Positions 8,074 to 17,040 of a stretch of DNA of 64,000 nucleotides are shown in pieces. This DNA comes from CAVYXF01 sp963772335. Its GTDB lineage: Bacteria; Pseudomonadota; Alphaproteobacteria; Rhizobiales; Rhodomicrobiaceae. The notes under the pieces were generated by a model, which saw only the letters and a list, made by a program, of their open reading frames with translations, was not told the DNA's origin and made no database searches. Each line of letters begins with the position of its first letter. Position 1 is the stretch's first letter. The position numbers and the translations under genes are program-made. The DNA lies in NCBI GenBank assembly GCA_963772335.1, contig CAVYXF010000001.1, forward strand, positions 62,001-126,000. The letters run 5' to 3'.

Positions 8074-9267
8074 TTAAACCAGTTCCACCGCGATCGCGGT
8101 TGCTTCGCCGCCGCCGATGCAGAGTGCGGCGATGCCGCGTTTGCCAGCGCCGTGCCGCAGGGCATTGAGCAGGGTCACGATAATGCGTGCGCCGGACGCC
8201 CCGATGGGGTGGCCGAGTGCACAGGCGCCGCCATTGACGTTGACGATGTCGTGCGGCAGGCCGAGATCGCGCATTGCCGCCATCGCGACCACGGCGAAGG
8301 CCTCGTTCACCTCGTAGAGATCGGCGTCGGTGCGGGTCCAGCCGGTCGCTTCGTAAAGCTTTTCGACCGCAAAAATCGGCGCAGTGGTGAACCAGGCCGG
8401 CTCCTGGGCGTGGGACGCCACACCGACGATCCGCGCGAGGGGCGTGACCCCCTGGCGCTCCGCCTCGCTCTCGCGCATGAGCACAAGGGCCGCAGCGCCA
8501 TCGGAAATCGAGCTGGAATTGGCAGCAGTGACGGTTCCGCCTTCGCGGAAGGCCGGTTTGAGCTGCGGGATTTTGTCGAGCTTGGCGGTAAAGGGCTGCT
8601 CGTCCTTGTCGATGGTGGTCTGGGCTTTGCCGGCGGTGACGCGCACCGGCACGATCTCATCCGCAAAGCTCCCATCCGTGTTCGCCCGCTGGGCGCGGGT
8701 CAAGGAGGTGACCGCGAATTCGTCCTGGGCCGCCCGGGTGAACTGATAACGCTCTGCCGTATCCTCGGCATAGGTGCCCATCAGGCGGCCCTTGTCGTAG
8801 GCATCCTCGAGCCCATCGAGAAACATATGGTCGAGGACGGCGCCATGGCCCAGCCGCAATCCGGTCCGCACTTTGGGCAGGAGATAGGGCGCGTTCGACA
8901 TGCTCTCCATGCCCCCGGCAACGATGATGTCCTTGGGCCGGGAATGCAGCCCGTCATAGCCCATCATCACCGTCTTCATGCCTGAGCCGCACATCTTGTT
9001 GACGGTGGTGCAGGGGACTGATTTGGGCAGCCCGGCGCCGAGCGCCGCCTGACGTGCCGGCGCCTGTCCCTGGCCTGCCGGCAGCACGCAGCCCATCAGC
9101 ACCTCGCTTACCGCCTCCGGCGCAATGTCCGCTTTGCCGAGCGCGGATTTAATCGCCTCCGCGCCGAGTTGCGGCGCCGGAAGCGAGGCTAGGCCGCCCT
9201 GGAAACTGCCGACTGCAGTGCGGCTTGCGCCGACAATCACGATGGGATCGCTGCCATTTCTCGTCAT
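8074..9267 (-). CDS. Acetyl-CoA acetyltransferase (thiolase)
   Basis: A 397-residue thiolase of the biosynthetic (thiolase II) or degradative type, condensing or cleaving acetoacetyl-CoA-class thioesters in the cytoplasm. The nucleophile is Cys93 (NKMCGSGMK), with His353 (GHPIGASGAR) and Cys383 (LCIGGGEA) completing the active site. The length is that of PhaA/AtoB-type enzymes. No phaB or hydroxyacyl-CoA dehydrogenase gene is adjacent, so I do not assign phaA. An AGGACGG sequence precedes the ATG. Confidence 0.93.
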   Translation of the reverse strand: MTRNGSDPIVIVGASRTAVGSFQGGLASLPAPQLGAEAIKSALGKADIAPEAVSEVLMGCVLPAGQGQAPARQAALGAGLPKSVPCTTVNKMCGSGMKTVMMGYDGLHSRPKDIIVAGGMESMSNAPYLLPKVRTGLRLGHGAVLDHMFLDGLEDAYDKGRLMGTYAEDTAERYQFTRAAQDEFAVTSLTRAQRANTDGSFADEIVPVRVTAGKAQTTIDKDEQPFTAKLDKIPQLKPAFREGGTVTAANSSSISDGAAALVLMRESEAERQGVTPLARIVGVASHAQEPAWFTTAPIFAVEKLYEATGWTRTDADLYEVNEAFAVVAMAAMRDLGLPHDIVNVNGGACALGHPIGASGARIIVTLLNALRHGAGKRGIAALCIGGGEATAIAVELV

Positions 9268-9343
9268 GCGGACCGTCCTGCTTTGCTCTTGCGAGACAAA
9301 GCTTAACGCCGCTTAGACGGGGAGACCAGCGAGATCAGAAGGA

Positions 9344-10204
9344 TCAGCGCAGCAGGGTTTCGAGCTGCTGGGTGGGAATGGCTTTATCGAGATGATTGAA
9401 ATGGCCGAAGGCGATGAGTTCTTCGCCCTTCAATCGCATATTGCCGAGGAGCGAGCGCAGCAGGCTGCCACCTAAGGTAATGCAGGAAATGCCGATGCCG
9501 GCAAACGCTTTGACGTCGGGGGCCGGGCTGAAGCTGACCGAGACGGCAAGCGGCCCATCGACGACGCCGGCAAGTTTTTCCAGGATTTGAATATGCTGCA
9601 CGCCGGGTATCATCACACAGTCAGCGCCGGCGGCGAAATAGGCTTCCGAGCGCTCAACGGAGGTCTCGAAAGGGGAGTGCACCTTAGCCCCGAGCAGAAA
9701 CGCCTCGGTTGATATAGTGATGACCGCCGGCATCTTGGCCTCGGCGGTTGCGGCCTTCACGGCTTTGACATATTCCGCCATTTCCTCGACCGGCAGAATA
9801 CCATGAGCACCATTACGGCCGCCGTCGCCAAGGGTTATGCCGACGCAGCCCGCTGCAAGCGCGGTGCTCACGGCATATTTGACCTCCTCCAGCGATCGGC
9901 CCGCCGCGCCTTCGAGATCGGCGGTGACCGGGGTATCGAAGCCTTTGGTAATGCGCGAGACCATGGAGAGGAGGTCGTCGGTGGCGATGCGCTCTGCGGC
10001 GTGATAACCGAGGCACCAGCCAATTGCGATGGCGGAGGTTCCGATAAATTCGAACCCGGCATCAGACATCACCCGCGAGCTGGCAACGTCCCACGCCTCG
10101 GGCATTACAAAAGTATCGCCTGCCTGTAATCGCCGCCGGAGCTTCCGGATTTTCTCTTTTTGTCCGCCGATCGAGGCCTGATCCATCCCTAAAATTTGGT
10201 CCAT
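9344..10204 (-). CDS. Isocitrate lyase/PEP mutase superfamily protein
   Basis: A 286-residue TIM-barrel protein. The family fold is shown by MPEAWDVASSRVM near residue 34, the substrate-loop GTSAIA, and the metal-binding VTADLEGAAG segment. It has no KKCGH lyase motif of isocitrate lyase, so it fits the broad PEP mutase/oxaloacetate-decarboxylase-like group acting on carbon-carbon or carbon-phosphorus bonds of small keto acids. The true substrate is unknown. An alternative start six codons downstream (10186) is possible. It lies upstream of the thiolase on the same strand with a 77-base gap. Confidence 0.85.
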   Translation of the reverse strand: MDQILGMDQASIGGQKEKIRKLRRRLQAGDTFVMPEAWDVASSRVMSDAGFEFIGTSAIAIGWCLGYHAAERIATDDLLSMVSRITKGFDTPVTADLEGAAGRSLEEVKYAVSTALAAGCVGITLGDGGRNGAHGILPVEEMAEYVKAVKAATAEAKMPAVITISTEAFLLGAKVHSPFETSVERSEAYFAAGADCVMIPGVQHIQILEKLAGVVDGPLAVSVSFSPAPDVKAFAGIGISCITLGGSLLRSLLGNMRLKGEELIAFGHFNHLDKAIPTQQLETLLR

Positions 10205-10664
10205 CGCAACACGCTTTTACATTGGCGAGGAATCAGCGATCGAGGCATCTCTGCGTGCAGGCGCAGATGGTATCGTCCCATCACACCAGAGCGGCGGCTG
10301 ATTGCCTGAGATTGTCTTAGCGGAATGAAAACTGCCCGTCACCCATCAATGGCGGCGCTTTTTGACGAATATTGGGCTGTGTGACGCGAAAGCCGGAAGA
10401 TTGCGGCAGAAGAATTGCCTCCGCGCAAAGGCAAACAGGCGGCAATGCGGCACGAATTTGGCGGTGAATGGGGATTTTGTCGCCACGCCCGCGGGTTTGG
10501 CGCCCCAGAACTGACGCAAATGTGATGGGCCCAGCCGCGGCCAAACGCGGCTGAATGCTCAACGATGTTAGATGACCGGCAAAGGCGAATGTCAGCTTTA
10601 CAAGCCGGCGCGAAGCGAATACAACTTTCGGGTGTATTTCTTTTAATTGTTATTGGAAAACGAT
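10205..10664. other. Intergenic region upstream of the curlin-type gene
   Basis: About 460 bases between divergently transcribed genes. Only unsupported open frames are present. The last 60 bases are AT-rich and probably carry the promoter of the curlin-repeat gene. Confidence 0.4.
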
Positions 10665-11293
10665 ATGAGAGCCTTCCATCTTGCCGCATTTGCGGCCTGC
10701 CTCGCTACACCCGCCGCGGCCGGAAATATCTCCGAAGTCGAGCAGATTGGCACATCCAGTACCGTCGGGGTGCAGCAGACCAATGGTCTGTTCGCGAGCA
10801 ACAGCTCGGCGGTGACGCAGGAGGGCAACGATCACTTCGTCAGCGTTGAGCAGGGCGGGACAGAGGCGTCCAACATTTCTGAGATTCTGCAAGCGGGCGA
10901 TGGCAAAAGGCGACGGTCCAGCAAGGGTCCGACTCTGCGGGGCTGATGTCCCACATCCAGCAGGATGGTATCGATAACGCCACCAGCGTTCTGCAGAGCG
11001 CCAGCTTCAGCTCCGCCACAGCCACCATCATGCAGGATGGCCAGGCAAACGACGCGAGCATCTACCAGAGTGGCGAGGCCGCCTCGCTTTACGGAAGTAT
11101 CGAGCAGAACGGCGTTGGCAATACCGCGCTTATCGACCAGACCGTGCTCGCCGGAAGCGTTCATGCAGATATCGGCCAGGATGGCGACAACAACAACGCC
11201 GAAATCCACCAGAATGTCGGGCCGGGCGATAGCTTCAGTGCGACACTCAATCAGTCCGGCTCGGGCTATACGACAGTCATCAATCAGAACTAG
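10665..11293 (+). pseudogene. Curlin-repeat amyloid-like protein, frameshifted
   Basis: Reads as an exported protein with curlin-type repeats (Q-x-G-x-x-N pattern, the CsgA/CsgB repeat). It has a clear signal peptide (ATG at 10665, cleavage after LATPAAAG). The first frame ends at 10946. The repeats continue in another frame to 11293 with QQDGIDNA, QNGVGNTA, QDGDNNNAEIHQN and NQSGSGYTTVINQN. Joining the frames restores a normal repeat (GDGNKATVQQGSD) if one base is added at the AAAA run at 10905-10908. So it is one gene of about 209 codons carrying a single-base deletion, a sequencing error, or a slip site. No csgE, csgF or csgG is in the window. The stop overlaps the end of lipB by four bases, tail to tail. 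Confidence 0.75.
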
Positions 11294-12063
11294 GCCGGAA
11301 ACCGCGCGATCTGCTCGCTTGGCGCCGGCTGGACTCTGCCGAAATGCCGGGCGAAGGCGGCAAGCAGAGCCGCATCGAGCGCTGCCATATCCGCGGGACG
11401 GCCAAGATCGGCAAGGCTGGTGACGCCCTGGTCATGAATCCCGCAAGGAACGATCCCAGCGAAATGGGCAAGATTCGGCGCGACGTTGATGCTCACGCCA
11501 TGGAAGCTGATCCAGCGGCGCAGGCGGATACCGATGGCAGCGATCTTGTCTTCGCGGCCCGGTCCTTTCTCGGGGCGCGGAACCCAGATGCCGGTGCGCC
11601 CCTGACGGCAGATGCTTTCGATGCCAAGCGTCGCCAGCGCATCGATCAGCCAGGTTTCGATCTGCCCGACGAAGGCGCGCACATCCTTACCGCGCTTGGT
11701 GAGGTCGAGCATCAGATAGGCGACGCGCTGGCCGGGACCGTGATAGGTGAACTGGCCGCCGCGGCCGGTTTGATAGACTGGCAGGCCGCCGGAATCGATC
11801 AGGTCCTCCGGGCGCGAACTGGTGCCGGCGGTGTAGAGCGGGGGATGTTCGAGAAGCCAGATCAGCTCCGGTGCGGCGCCGTTGGCCATCTTCTCGACAT
11901 GCATTTCCATCGCCGCCACCGCTTCGGAATAGCCGACAGGCGTGGCGCTGCGGATCCAGAGCACCGGCATATCAGGTAAAAGCAGAAAATTCTTTTCGGA
12001 TAGTTCGGATTTTACCAATTCGAAACGGCCCTGTGTGAGCTTATCACTGTCTCGCGTCGGCAT
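11290..12063 (-). CDS. lipB: Octanoyltransferase
   Basis: A 257-residue cytoplasmic enzyme that moves octanoyl groups from octanoyl-ACP to the lipoyl domains of 2-oxoacid dehydrogenases and the glycine cleavage H protein. The family signature GRGGQFTYHGPGQ is at residues 100-112. The thioester-forming Cys207 lies in IVPCGIHDQGVTSL, and the catalytic Lys173 in EDKIAAIGIRL. I chose the ATG at 12063; a TTG four codons upstream keeps the frame open. A single gene with no lipA neighbour. Confidence 0.95.
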   Translation of the reverse strand: MPTRDSDKLTQGRFELVKSELSEKNFLLLPDMPVLWIRSATPVGYSEAVAAMEMHVEKMANGAAPELIWLLEHPPLYTAGTSSRPEDLIDSGGLPVYQTGRGGQFTYHGPGQRVAYLMLDLTKRGKDVRAFVGQIETWLIDALATLGIESICRQGRTGIWVPRPEKGPGREDKIAAIGIRLRRWISFHGVSINVAPNLAHFAGIVPCGIHDQGVTSLADLGRPADMAALDAALLAAFARHFGRVQPAPSEQIARFPA

Positions 12064-12305
12064 CGCGGCCCGCAACGATCGATCACAGCGTACGGTGCGG
12101 CCGCCCTGCTTGTTCGGGGGGCAGGGGAGGGGTTTCGGGTCCGTAGGGCGGCCGGCAAAATGGCGCCCAGATAAGGCCGATATATTCGCTGCTCAGCTTG
12201 CATTACCGGCGTGGCTTTGCTAAATGAACAGGCGCTTCGGCATCGCCTTCTTGCCTCAAAGCCTCGTGCTTGCAGGCGATATCTGCGCCGGGCGGACAAG
12301 AATTC

Positions 12306-12390
12306 GCGGTCGTGGCGGAAATGGTAGACGCGCAGCGTTGAGGTCGCTGTGGGGCAACCCGTGAAGGTTCGATTCCTTTCGACCGCACCA
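12306..12390 (+). tRNA. tRNA-Leu(GAG)
   Basis: An 85-base cloverleaf with acceptor stem GCGGTCG/CGACCGC, an encoded CCA end, a long class II variable arm and anticodon GAG at 12340-12342 in loop TTGAGGT. The T-arm reads GGTTCGATTCC. Confidence 0.96.
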
Positions 12391-12612
12391 CTTCTTTTCG
12401 CCTCGCTTCCTAAGTACCAAAATCGTGCCCTCACAGCCTATCCGCAAGATCGGCTGGACCGTCGCGTGCCCTGCGTTTCTCGCCTAACGCCTCCGTCGAT
12501 AACCCACTCTCGTTGCATTCACAAAGGCGGACTGACCTTATTTCGGGATCGGGGGGGAAGTCGGAAACCAGGTCAGGCAAACCTGTCATTCCTGTCCGCC
12601 TCGTTGCGGCGT

Positions 12613-13287
12613 CTATAACAGCGTCGCCGGCTGCACGCGCTCGATCAAGTCTGGCGCATCGTTCTTCACACCGTTGACGCGGCGCGAGACCGGCCAGGCG
12701 GTGAGCCGGTCGTCGGGGCAGGGGCGCAGCAGCGCAGCATCGCCCTCGGCCAGCCAGCGCTCGACGTCGGCGCGGTCCAGCACCACGGGCATGCGGTTAT
12801 GCAGCGGCCGCAGCGTCGTGTTGGCGTCGGTGGTGATGATGGTGGCGCTGCGTAGCCATTCCCCCTCCGGCGACTTCCAGCGCTCCCACAGCCCGGCAAA
12901 GGACAAGGGCTCGCCGCTCACCGTGGTGATGTACCACGGCGTCTTTGCCGCCCCGGTTCCCTGCCATTCATAGAAGCCGGATGCCGGGATGATGCAGCGA
13001 CGCCTGGCAACAGCGTCGCGGAAAGCGGGCTTTGCGGCGAGGCTGTCGGCGCGCGCATTGATGAGCTTCGCTCCGATCGAGATATCCTTCGCCCAATAGG
13101 GCACGAGGCCCCAGCGCATTCGCGTAAAGCCGAGTCGGTCTGCGCCCTCTTTCGCGCCGATCACGCCAATGTCTTGAGTTGGCGCGACATTCCAGGAGGG
13201 CTTCAGGTTCGGTGCCAGCTCGTTCAGGAGATTGTAGAAATTCTGGATCTCCGCCCAGGTGAAGGACTGTGAGAAGCGTCCGCACAT
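12613..13287 (-). CDS. SOS response-associated peptidase (SRAP, YedK/HMCES family)
   Basis: A 224-residue protein of the family that covalently caps abasic sites in single-stranded DNA. The catalytic Cys2 follows the initiator Met (MCGRFSQ). Asn33 (SWNVAP), Glu107 (PASGFYEW) and His163 (PLHNRMP) complete the active site. The length is as usual. The first Cys must be exposed by Met removal, which fixes the start at 13287. It stands alone on its strand with no SOS genes next to it, and I did not find a convincing LexA box. Confidence 0.95.
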   Translation of the reverse strand: MCGRFSQSFTWAEIQNFYNLLNELAPNLKPSWNVAPTQDIGVIGAKEGADRLGFTRMRWGLVPYWAKDISIGAKLINARADSLAAKPAFRDAVARRRCIIPASGFYEWQGTGAAKTPWYITTVSGEPLSFAGLWERWKSPEGEWLRSATIITTDANTTLRPLHNRMPVVLDRADVERWLAEGDAALLRPCPDDRLTAWPVSRRVNGVKNDAPDLIERVQPATLL

Positions 13288-13438
13288 GCTCCATCTTCCG
13301 GTTTGGTGGCAAGGCTTGCATGATTTGCGCGCTCAGCCTGCCTGTTGCAAGTGTTGGCGCTGTTGCGATGCCGGGCGCAGCCGCCTATCCTGTCCCGATC
13401 CGGCGATAGTGAAGCCGAAAAATTTCAGAGGCGTTGGA

Positions 13439-14767
13439 ATGGATCAAGCTGCTCAACTCACAAACGAACTCGACCTTTCCAGCTACTGGATCCCGTTCAC
13501 GGCGAACCGGCAGTTCAAGGCGGCGCCGCGCCTGTTCGTGGCCGCGGAGGGCGTGTGGTACACGAACGCGGAAGGGCGCCAGGTACTGGACGGGTCGGCG
13601 GGCATGTGGTGCGTCAATGCCGGCCATGGCCGAAGCGAGATCGCCCGCGCGGTCGAGCGCCAACTCACGACACTCGATTACGCCCCTGCCTTCCAGATGA
13701 GCCACCCGCTCGCCTTCGAGCTGGCGAACAAACTCGCCGCCATAGCGCCGCAAGGCCTCGATCGCATCTTCTATACCAACTCCGGCTCGGAGTCGGTCGA
13801 CACGGCGCTGAAGATCGCGCTTGCCTATCACCGCGCGCGCGGCGAAGGGCACAGGACCCGGCTGATCGGGCGCGAGCGCGCCTATCATGGCGTTGGCTTC
13901 GGCGGCATGTCGGTCGGCGGCATTGTTCCCAACCGGCGAACGTTCGGGCCGATGCTCGGCGGCGTCGATCATCTGCCGCATACCCATGACCTGGCGCGCA
14001 ACGCCTTCTCCAAAGGCCAGCCGGAGAACGGGGCAGAACTTGCCGATGCGCTGGAGCGCCTCGTCGGCCTTCATGGCGACACCATCGCGGCAGTCATCGT
14101 GGAGCCAGTTTCGGGCTCGACCGGCGTCCTGGTGCCGCCGAAAGGCTATCTCGAGCGGCTGCGCAAGATCTGCGATGCCCACGGCATTCTCTTGATCTTC
14201 GATGAGGTCATCACCGGCTATGGCCGGCTGGGCGCGCCCTTTGCCAGCCAATATTTCGGCGTGACGCCCGATCTGATGACCACCGCCAAGGGCTTGACCA
14301 ATGCGGTCATTCCGATGGGCGCGGTATTCGTGAAGCGCGGGGTGCACGATGCGATCATGCAGGGGCCGGAGCATATGATCGAGTTGTTCCACGGCTACAC
14401 CTATTCCGGCCATCCGGTCGCCTGCGCCGCAGGTATCGCGACGCTCGACATTTATGCCCGCGAGGGTCTGTTCGAGCGCGTCGCCTCGCTCGCGCCGCAC
14501 TTCCAAGGGGCGCTGCATTCGCTGCGCGGCACGGCCAATGTTATCGACATCAGAAATCTTGGGCTGATGGGCGCGGTCGAGCTTGCGCCGCGCGAAGACG
14601 GACCTGGCAAACGCGGCTATGACGTGTTCCTCGAATGCCTGGCAACTGGGCTTTATGCGCGCACGGTCGGTGACATTCTCGCCTTCTCGCCGCCCTTCAC
14701 CATCAAGGAAAGCGAGCTCGATCTCGCCGTCGAGAAGCTTGGCGCCGCGATACGGAAGGTCGCCTGA
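13439..14767 (+). CDS. Class III PLP aminotransferase (omega-amino acid--pyruvate type)
   Basis: A 442-residue fold-type I transaminase. The N-terminus (SSYWIPFTANRQFK) and the WCVNAGHG segment are those of beta-alanine/omega-amino acid--pyruvate aminotransferases. The PLP-binding Lys284 is in TTAKGLTNAVIPMG, with Asp255 in FDEVITGYGRLG and the phosphate-binding SGSESV near residue 115. It is cytoplasmic; it moves an amino group from a terminal amine or beta-alanine to pyruvate. The exact donor cannot be set from sequence, and no methylmalonate-semialdehyde dehydrogenase is adjacent. The start at 13439 fits family length; an open upstream extension to 13259 overlaps the SRAP gene. Confidence 0.92.
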   Translation: MDQAAQLTNELDLSSYWIPFTANRQFKAAPRLFVAAEGVWYTNAEGRQVLDGSAGMWCVNAGHGRSEIARAVERQLTTLDYAPAFQMSHPLAFELANKLAAIAPQGLDRIFYTNSGSESVDTALKIALAYHRARGEGHRTRLIGRERAYHGVGFGGMSVGGIVPNRRTFGPMLGGVDHLPHTHDLARNAFSKGQPENGAELADALERLVGLHGDTIAAVIVEPVSGSTGVLVPPKGYLERLRKICDAHGILLIFDEVITGYGRLGAPFASQYFGVTPDLMTTAKGLTNAVIPMGAVFVKRGVHDAIMQGPEHMIELFHGYTYSGHPVACAAGIATLDIYAREGLFERVASLAPHFQGALHSLRGTANVIDIRNLGLMGAVELAPREDGPGKRGYDVFLECLATGLYARTVGDILAFSPPFTIKESELDLAVEKLGAAIRKVA

Positions 14768-14804
14768 CGCTCGGGCGCCGGCTCCGCCGGCGGCCCTATG
14801 GTCA

Positions 14805-15641
14805 TCACTCCGGACAAGCGCCGGGAGGAACTCCCGCCCAGCGGACCGGAGGCGGGTCCGCTTCTTCGACCCAATAAGGCGGGATCCGATCAGCCCAATA
14901 GGGCCGCTCTGACCATGCCCAATAGGGACGGCGGCGCTGTTCGACCGTACGCACGCGACGCTCACCTGCACAGCAGCAACCGCAGGGATTAGACTCGTAA
15001 TTGCAGTCGCGGACGGCGGCCGGTCGCTGCGTTCGGCTAATGCAAGGACTGTCATCGCAATCGCGGGTGGCCGTCCGTCGCTGCGTTCGGCTCACGCAAG
15101 GATTGTCACCGCAGTCGCGAGCGAGGGGCTGTCGCTGCGTTCGGCTGCGCGGCCTCGGTGCTGCAGCGTAACGCCGCCGTGACGGCGTGGAAGAGGGTGG
15201 AAGCCGCTCCTCGGTGCGTCCATCATCGACGCGTTCCGCCTCACCGTCACCTTGCACGCTCGGTTCGAGCTTTTTCTGCTCTTCCGGCGCGGGTTTTGGC
15301 GTCGGTGCAGGCTTTTGCTCCGGTTGTGCAGGCTTTTGGGCCGGAGCGGGTTCCGGCGTCTCCTCCGTACGCTGCGCGGTGCGAGGAGACGGGTGCTGCT
15401 GCTTTGGCTGCGTATCGGCGGGCGGCGTCTTCTGTGCCTCCTGGGTCGTGGAGGGCGGAGGGGCCGTGTTTGGGCGCGGCGGCACCGGAAAGGCGAGAAT
15501 GATGAGCAGCGTCAGGAGCGCAAGGATGATGAGGGCCGCCAAGATCCTTTCGACGATTTCGAGCACGGCGGCGTCCTCTACCCAGCCTTGACCCCTGACC
15601 AATGACAACCCGCGCGCCATCCGGTTCCAGGCGGCGTTCAC
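14805..15641 (-). CDS. Membrane-anchored Pro-rich protein with Cys/Tyr repeats
   Basis: An unrecognised 278-residue protein with a striking layout. One hydrophobic helix (about residues 33-53) is followed by a Pro/Gln/Lys-rich linker (54-130). Then come three tandem units of 17-19 residues at 166-182, 184-200 and 202-220, each beginning SRTQR and ending RDC...PC, then a GCCC cluster (221-224). The tail holds three aromatic triplets: RRPYW, ERPYW and PPYW. The architecture suggests an inner-membrane anchor with the tail outside the cytoplasm, where paired cysteines could form disulfides. No enzyme domain is seen. Codon use and GC look like the neighbours. Function unknown. Confidence 0.7.
   Translation of the reverse strand: MNAAWNRMARGLSLVRGQGWVEDAAVLEIVERILAALIILALLTLLIILAFPVPPRPNTAPPPSTTQEAQKTPPADTQPKQQHPSPRTAQRTEETPEPAPAQKPAQPEQKPAPTPKPAPEEQKKLEPSVQGDGEAERVDDGRTEERLPPSSTPSRRRYAAAPRPRSRTQRQPLARDCGDNPCVSRTQRRTATRDCDDSPCISRTQRPAAVRDCNYESNPCGCCCAGERRVRTVEQRRRPYWAWSERPYWADRIPPYWVEEADPPPVRWAGVPPGACPE
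14982..15146 (-). repeat. Three 54-bp tandem coding repeats
   Basis: Copies at 15096-15146, 15042-15092 and 14982-15038 encode the SRTQR...RDC...PC units of the membrane-anchored protein. Spacing is 54 bases for the first step. The last copy is two codons longer. They lie within a coding frame and are not CRISPR repeats. Confidence 0.8.
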
Positions 15642-15839
15642 ATAGGCTAGGATGTCTTTATATGCTCGTCACCACGCGAACGTGAAAAATTGATTAAAAA
15701 GTTAATCTTTGCCGTGAACCCGCTGTTGCGAGGGGTACGGTGCAACTGAGTTTTCCGAAAGTAACGCGAGGCGATGGGGGATTTGCCTGAGACGCAGATG
15801 GACAGCGGCCGGAGACCGGCCGCAGTCCAAAGGACGGAT

Positions 15840-16061
15840 TTAGAGCTGTACGCGACCAAGAACCACCGCGCGGCCGATCTCGGCGCGGGTGAGACCCCGC
15901 TTGCGCAATGACTCCTCTGACATATGGGACAGCCGCTTGTAAGTGTGAGCCATGTCGAGGCCGTCATTGACGCCCTCAAGGAACGTGCCTGCCGTGCGGA
16001 TCAGGCCGTCAAGGAAGTTGTTGCTATGCTGCGTCTGCGAAGGGAACGTGATCGTAGCCAT
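15840..16061 (-). CDS. DUF1127 domain protein
   Basis: A 73-residue protein whose C-terminal half (YKRLSHMSEESLRKRGLTR, then AEIGRAV) is the DUF1127/YjiS arginine-rich helical motif. Small DUF1127 proteins in alphaproteobacteria affect phosphate/carbon metabolism and RNA turnover and are often stress-induced; which role applies here is not shown. The N-terminal half (about residues 1-40) is low in charge and has no assigned fold. It has its own upstream gap of more than 200 bases and appears monocistronic. Confidence 0.82.
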   Translation of the reverse strand: MATITFPSQTQHSNNFLDGLIRTAGTFLEGVNDGLDMAHTYKRLSHMSEESLRKRGLTRAEIGRAVVLGRVQL

Positions 16062-16290
16062 GGATATCTAACCTTAAGAGAAACTTGATGAATAGATAGC
16101 TTGGTATACCACGGGTGCCAATGCTTCATTGTGCATAGCAGCATCTCTCATATTGCAGGGCACGCAATTCGAGGGATGCCCTCGGGATGCTGACCTTCTT
16201 GTTTGCGCATCGGATTTGTCCGAAAAACGTCTCCCCGCCCCATCCTCGTGAACGGGGCCTCGGAGACCGGCAACTCATGCCATTCGCGTT

Positions 16291-17028
16291 ATGATCGGTG
16301 AAATCCTGCTTGTGGCTGTCTGCCTGGCCATCGGCGGCGTGCTCAAGGGCGCAACCGGCGCAGGCGCGCCGATTCTTGCCGTGCCGGCGCTCGCGGCGAT
16401 GTTCGACGTGCGCTTCGCCATCGCGGTAATGGTGATGCCGAACATTCTCACCAATGCCTGGCAGGCGTGGCGTTTCCACGAGAACCTTCCCGCAAAGCGC
16501 TTCGTCATCCGCTTTGTCGCCGGCGGCATGGCAGGGGTGTGCGCCGGCACCTGGCTGCTCGCGATGGTTCCGGCGGAGAAGCTATCGATCCTGGTTGCGC
16601 TGGCGGTGCTTGGCTATGTCGTGATCCGGCTTGCCAAGCCGCATTGGAAGATCGAGATGGGGCGGGCGGAAGCGCTGGCCTTGCCGGCCGGCATCGCCGG
16701 CGGTTTCCTCCAGGGCGCCTCCGGTCTTTCGGCGCCGATCAGCCTGACATTTCTGAATGCAATGCGGCTCGACCGCTCCGCCTTCATCGCCACCATCTCG
16801 CTGTTCTTCACGACCTTCGGCGCGGTCCAAGTCATTGCGCTGACGGCAAGCCACCTATTCTCTGGCACCGACTTCCTCTACAGCATGCTGGCCATGCTGC
16901 CGATCTGGGCGGCGATGCCGCTCGGCGCGAATCTCGCCCGCCGGATGCCGCCGGTCATCTTCGACCGCTTCATCCTCGTGCTGCTGATCGCGCTTGCGCT
17001 GAAACTGATGTTAGGGGCGCTGCTCTGA
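16291..17028 (+). CDS. TauE/SafE family sulfite-exporter-type permease
   Basis: A 245-residue inner-membrane protein with about eight hydrophobic segments. The first carries GGVLKGATGAGAPILAVPAL, the typical family motif, echoed in the second half by GGFLQGASGLSAPISL, showing the internal duplication of the family. Members export or import sulfite, sulfoacetate and other organic anions; the substrate here is unknown. It converges with the small protein at 17041 (12-base gap), so it is not in that operon. Confidence 0.88.
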   Translation: MIGEILLVAVCLAIGGVLKGATGAGAPILAVPALAAMFDVRFAIAVMVMPNILTNAWQAWRFHENLPAKRFVIRFVAGGMAGVCAGTWLLAMVPAEKLSILVALAVLGYVVIRLAKPHWKIEMGRAEALALPAGIAGGFLQGASGLSAPISLTFLNAMRLDRSAFIATISLFFTTFGAVQVIALTASHLFSGTDFLYSMLAMLPIWAAMPLGANLARRMPPVIFDRFILVLLIALALKLMLGALL

Positions 17029-17040
17029 TCGCCGGAGTGC

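Noticed and set aside
8050..8985. Long antisense frame across the thiolase gene
   Set aside because: Shadow of a GC-rich coding gene with all thiolase motifs on the other strand. The same reasoning applies to the long antisense frames at 13385-15055, 21111-22655, 24024-25199, 35343-36869, 52097-53950 and 55759-57270.
14982..15146. Regular repeats that could suggest a CRISPR array
   Set aside because: They are directly adjacent 54-base coding repeats without unique spacers, and no cas gene is present.
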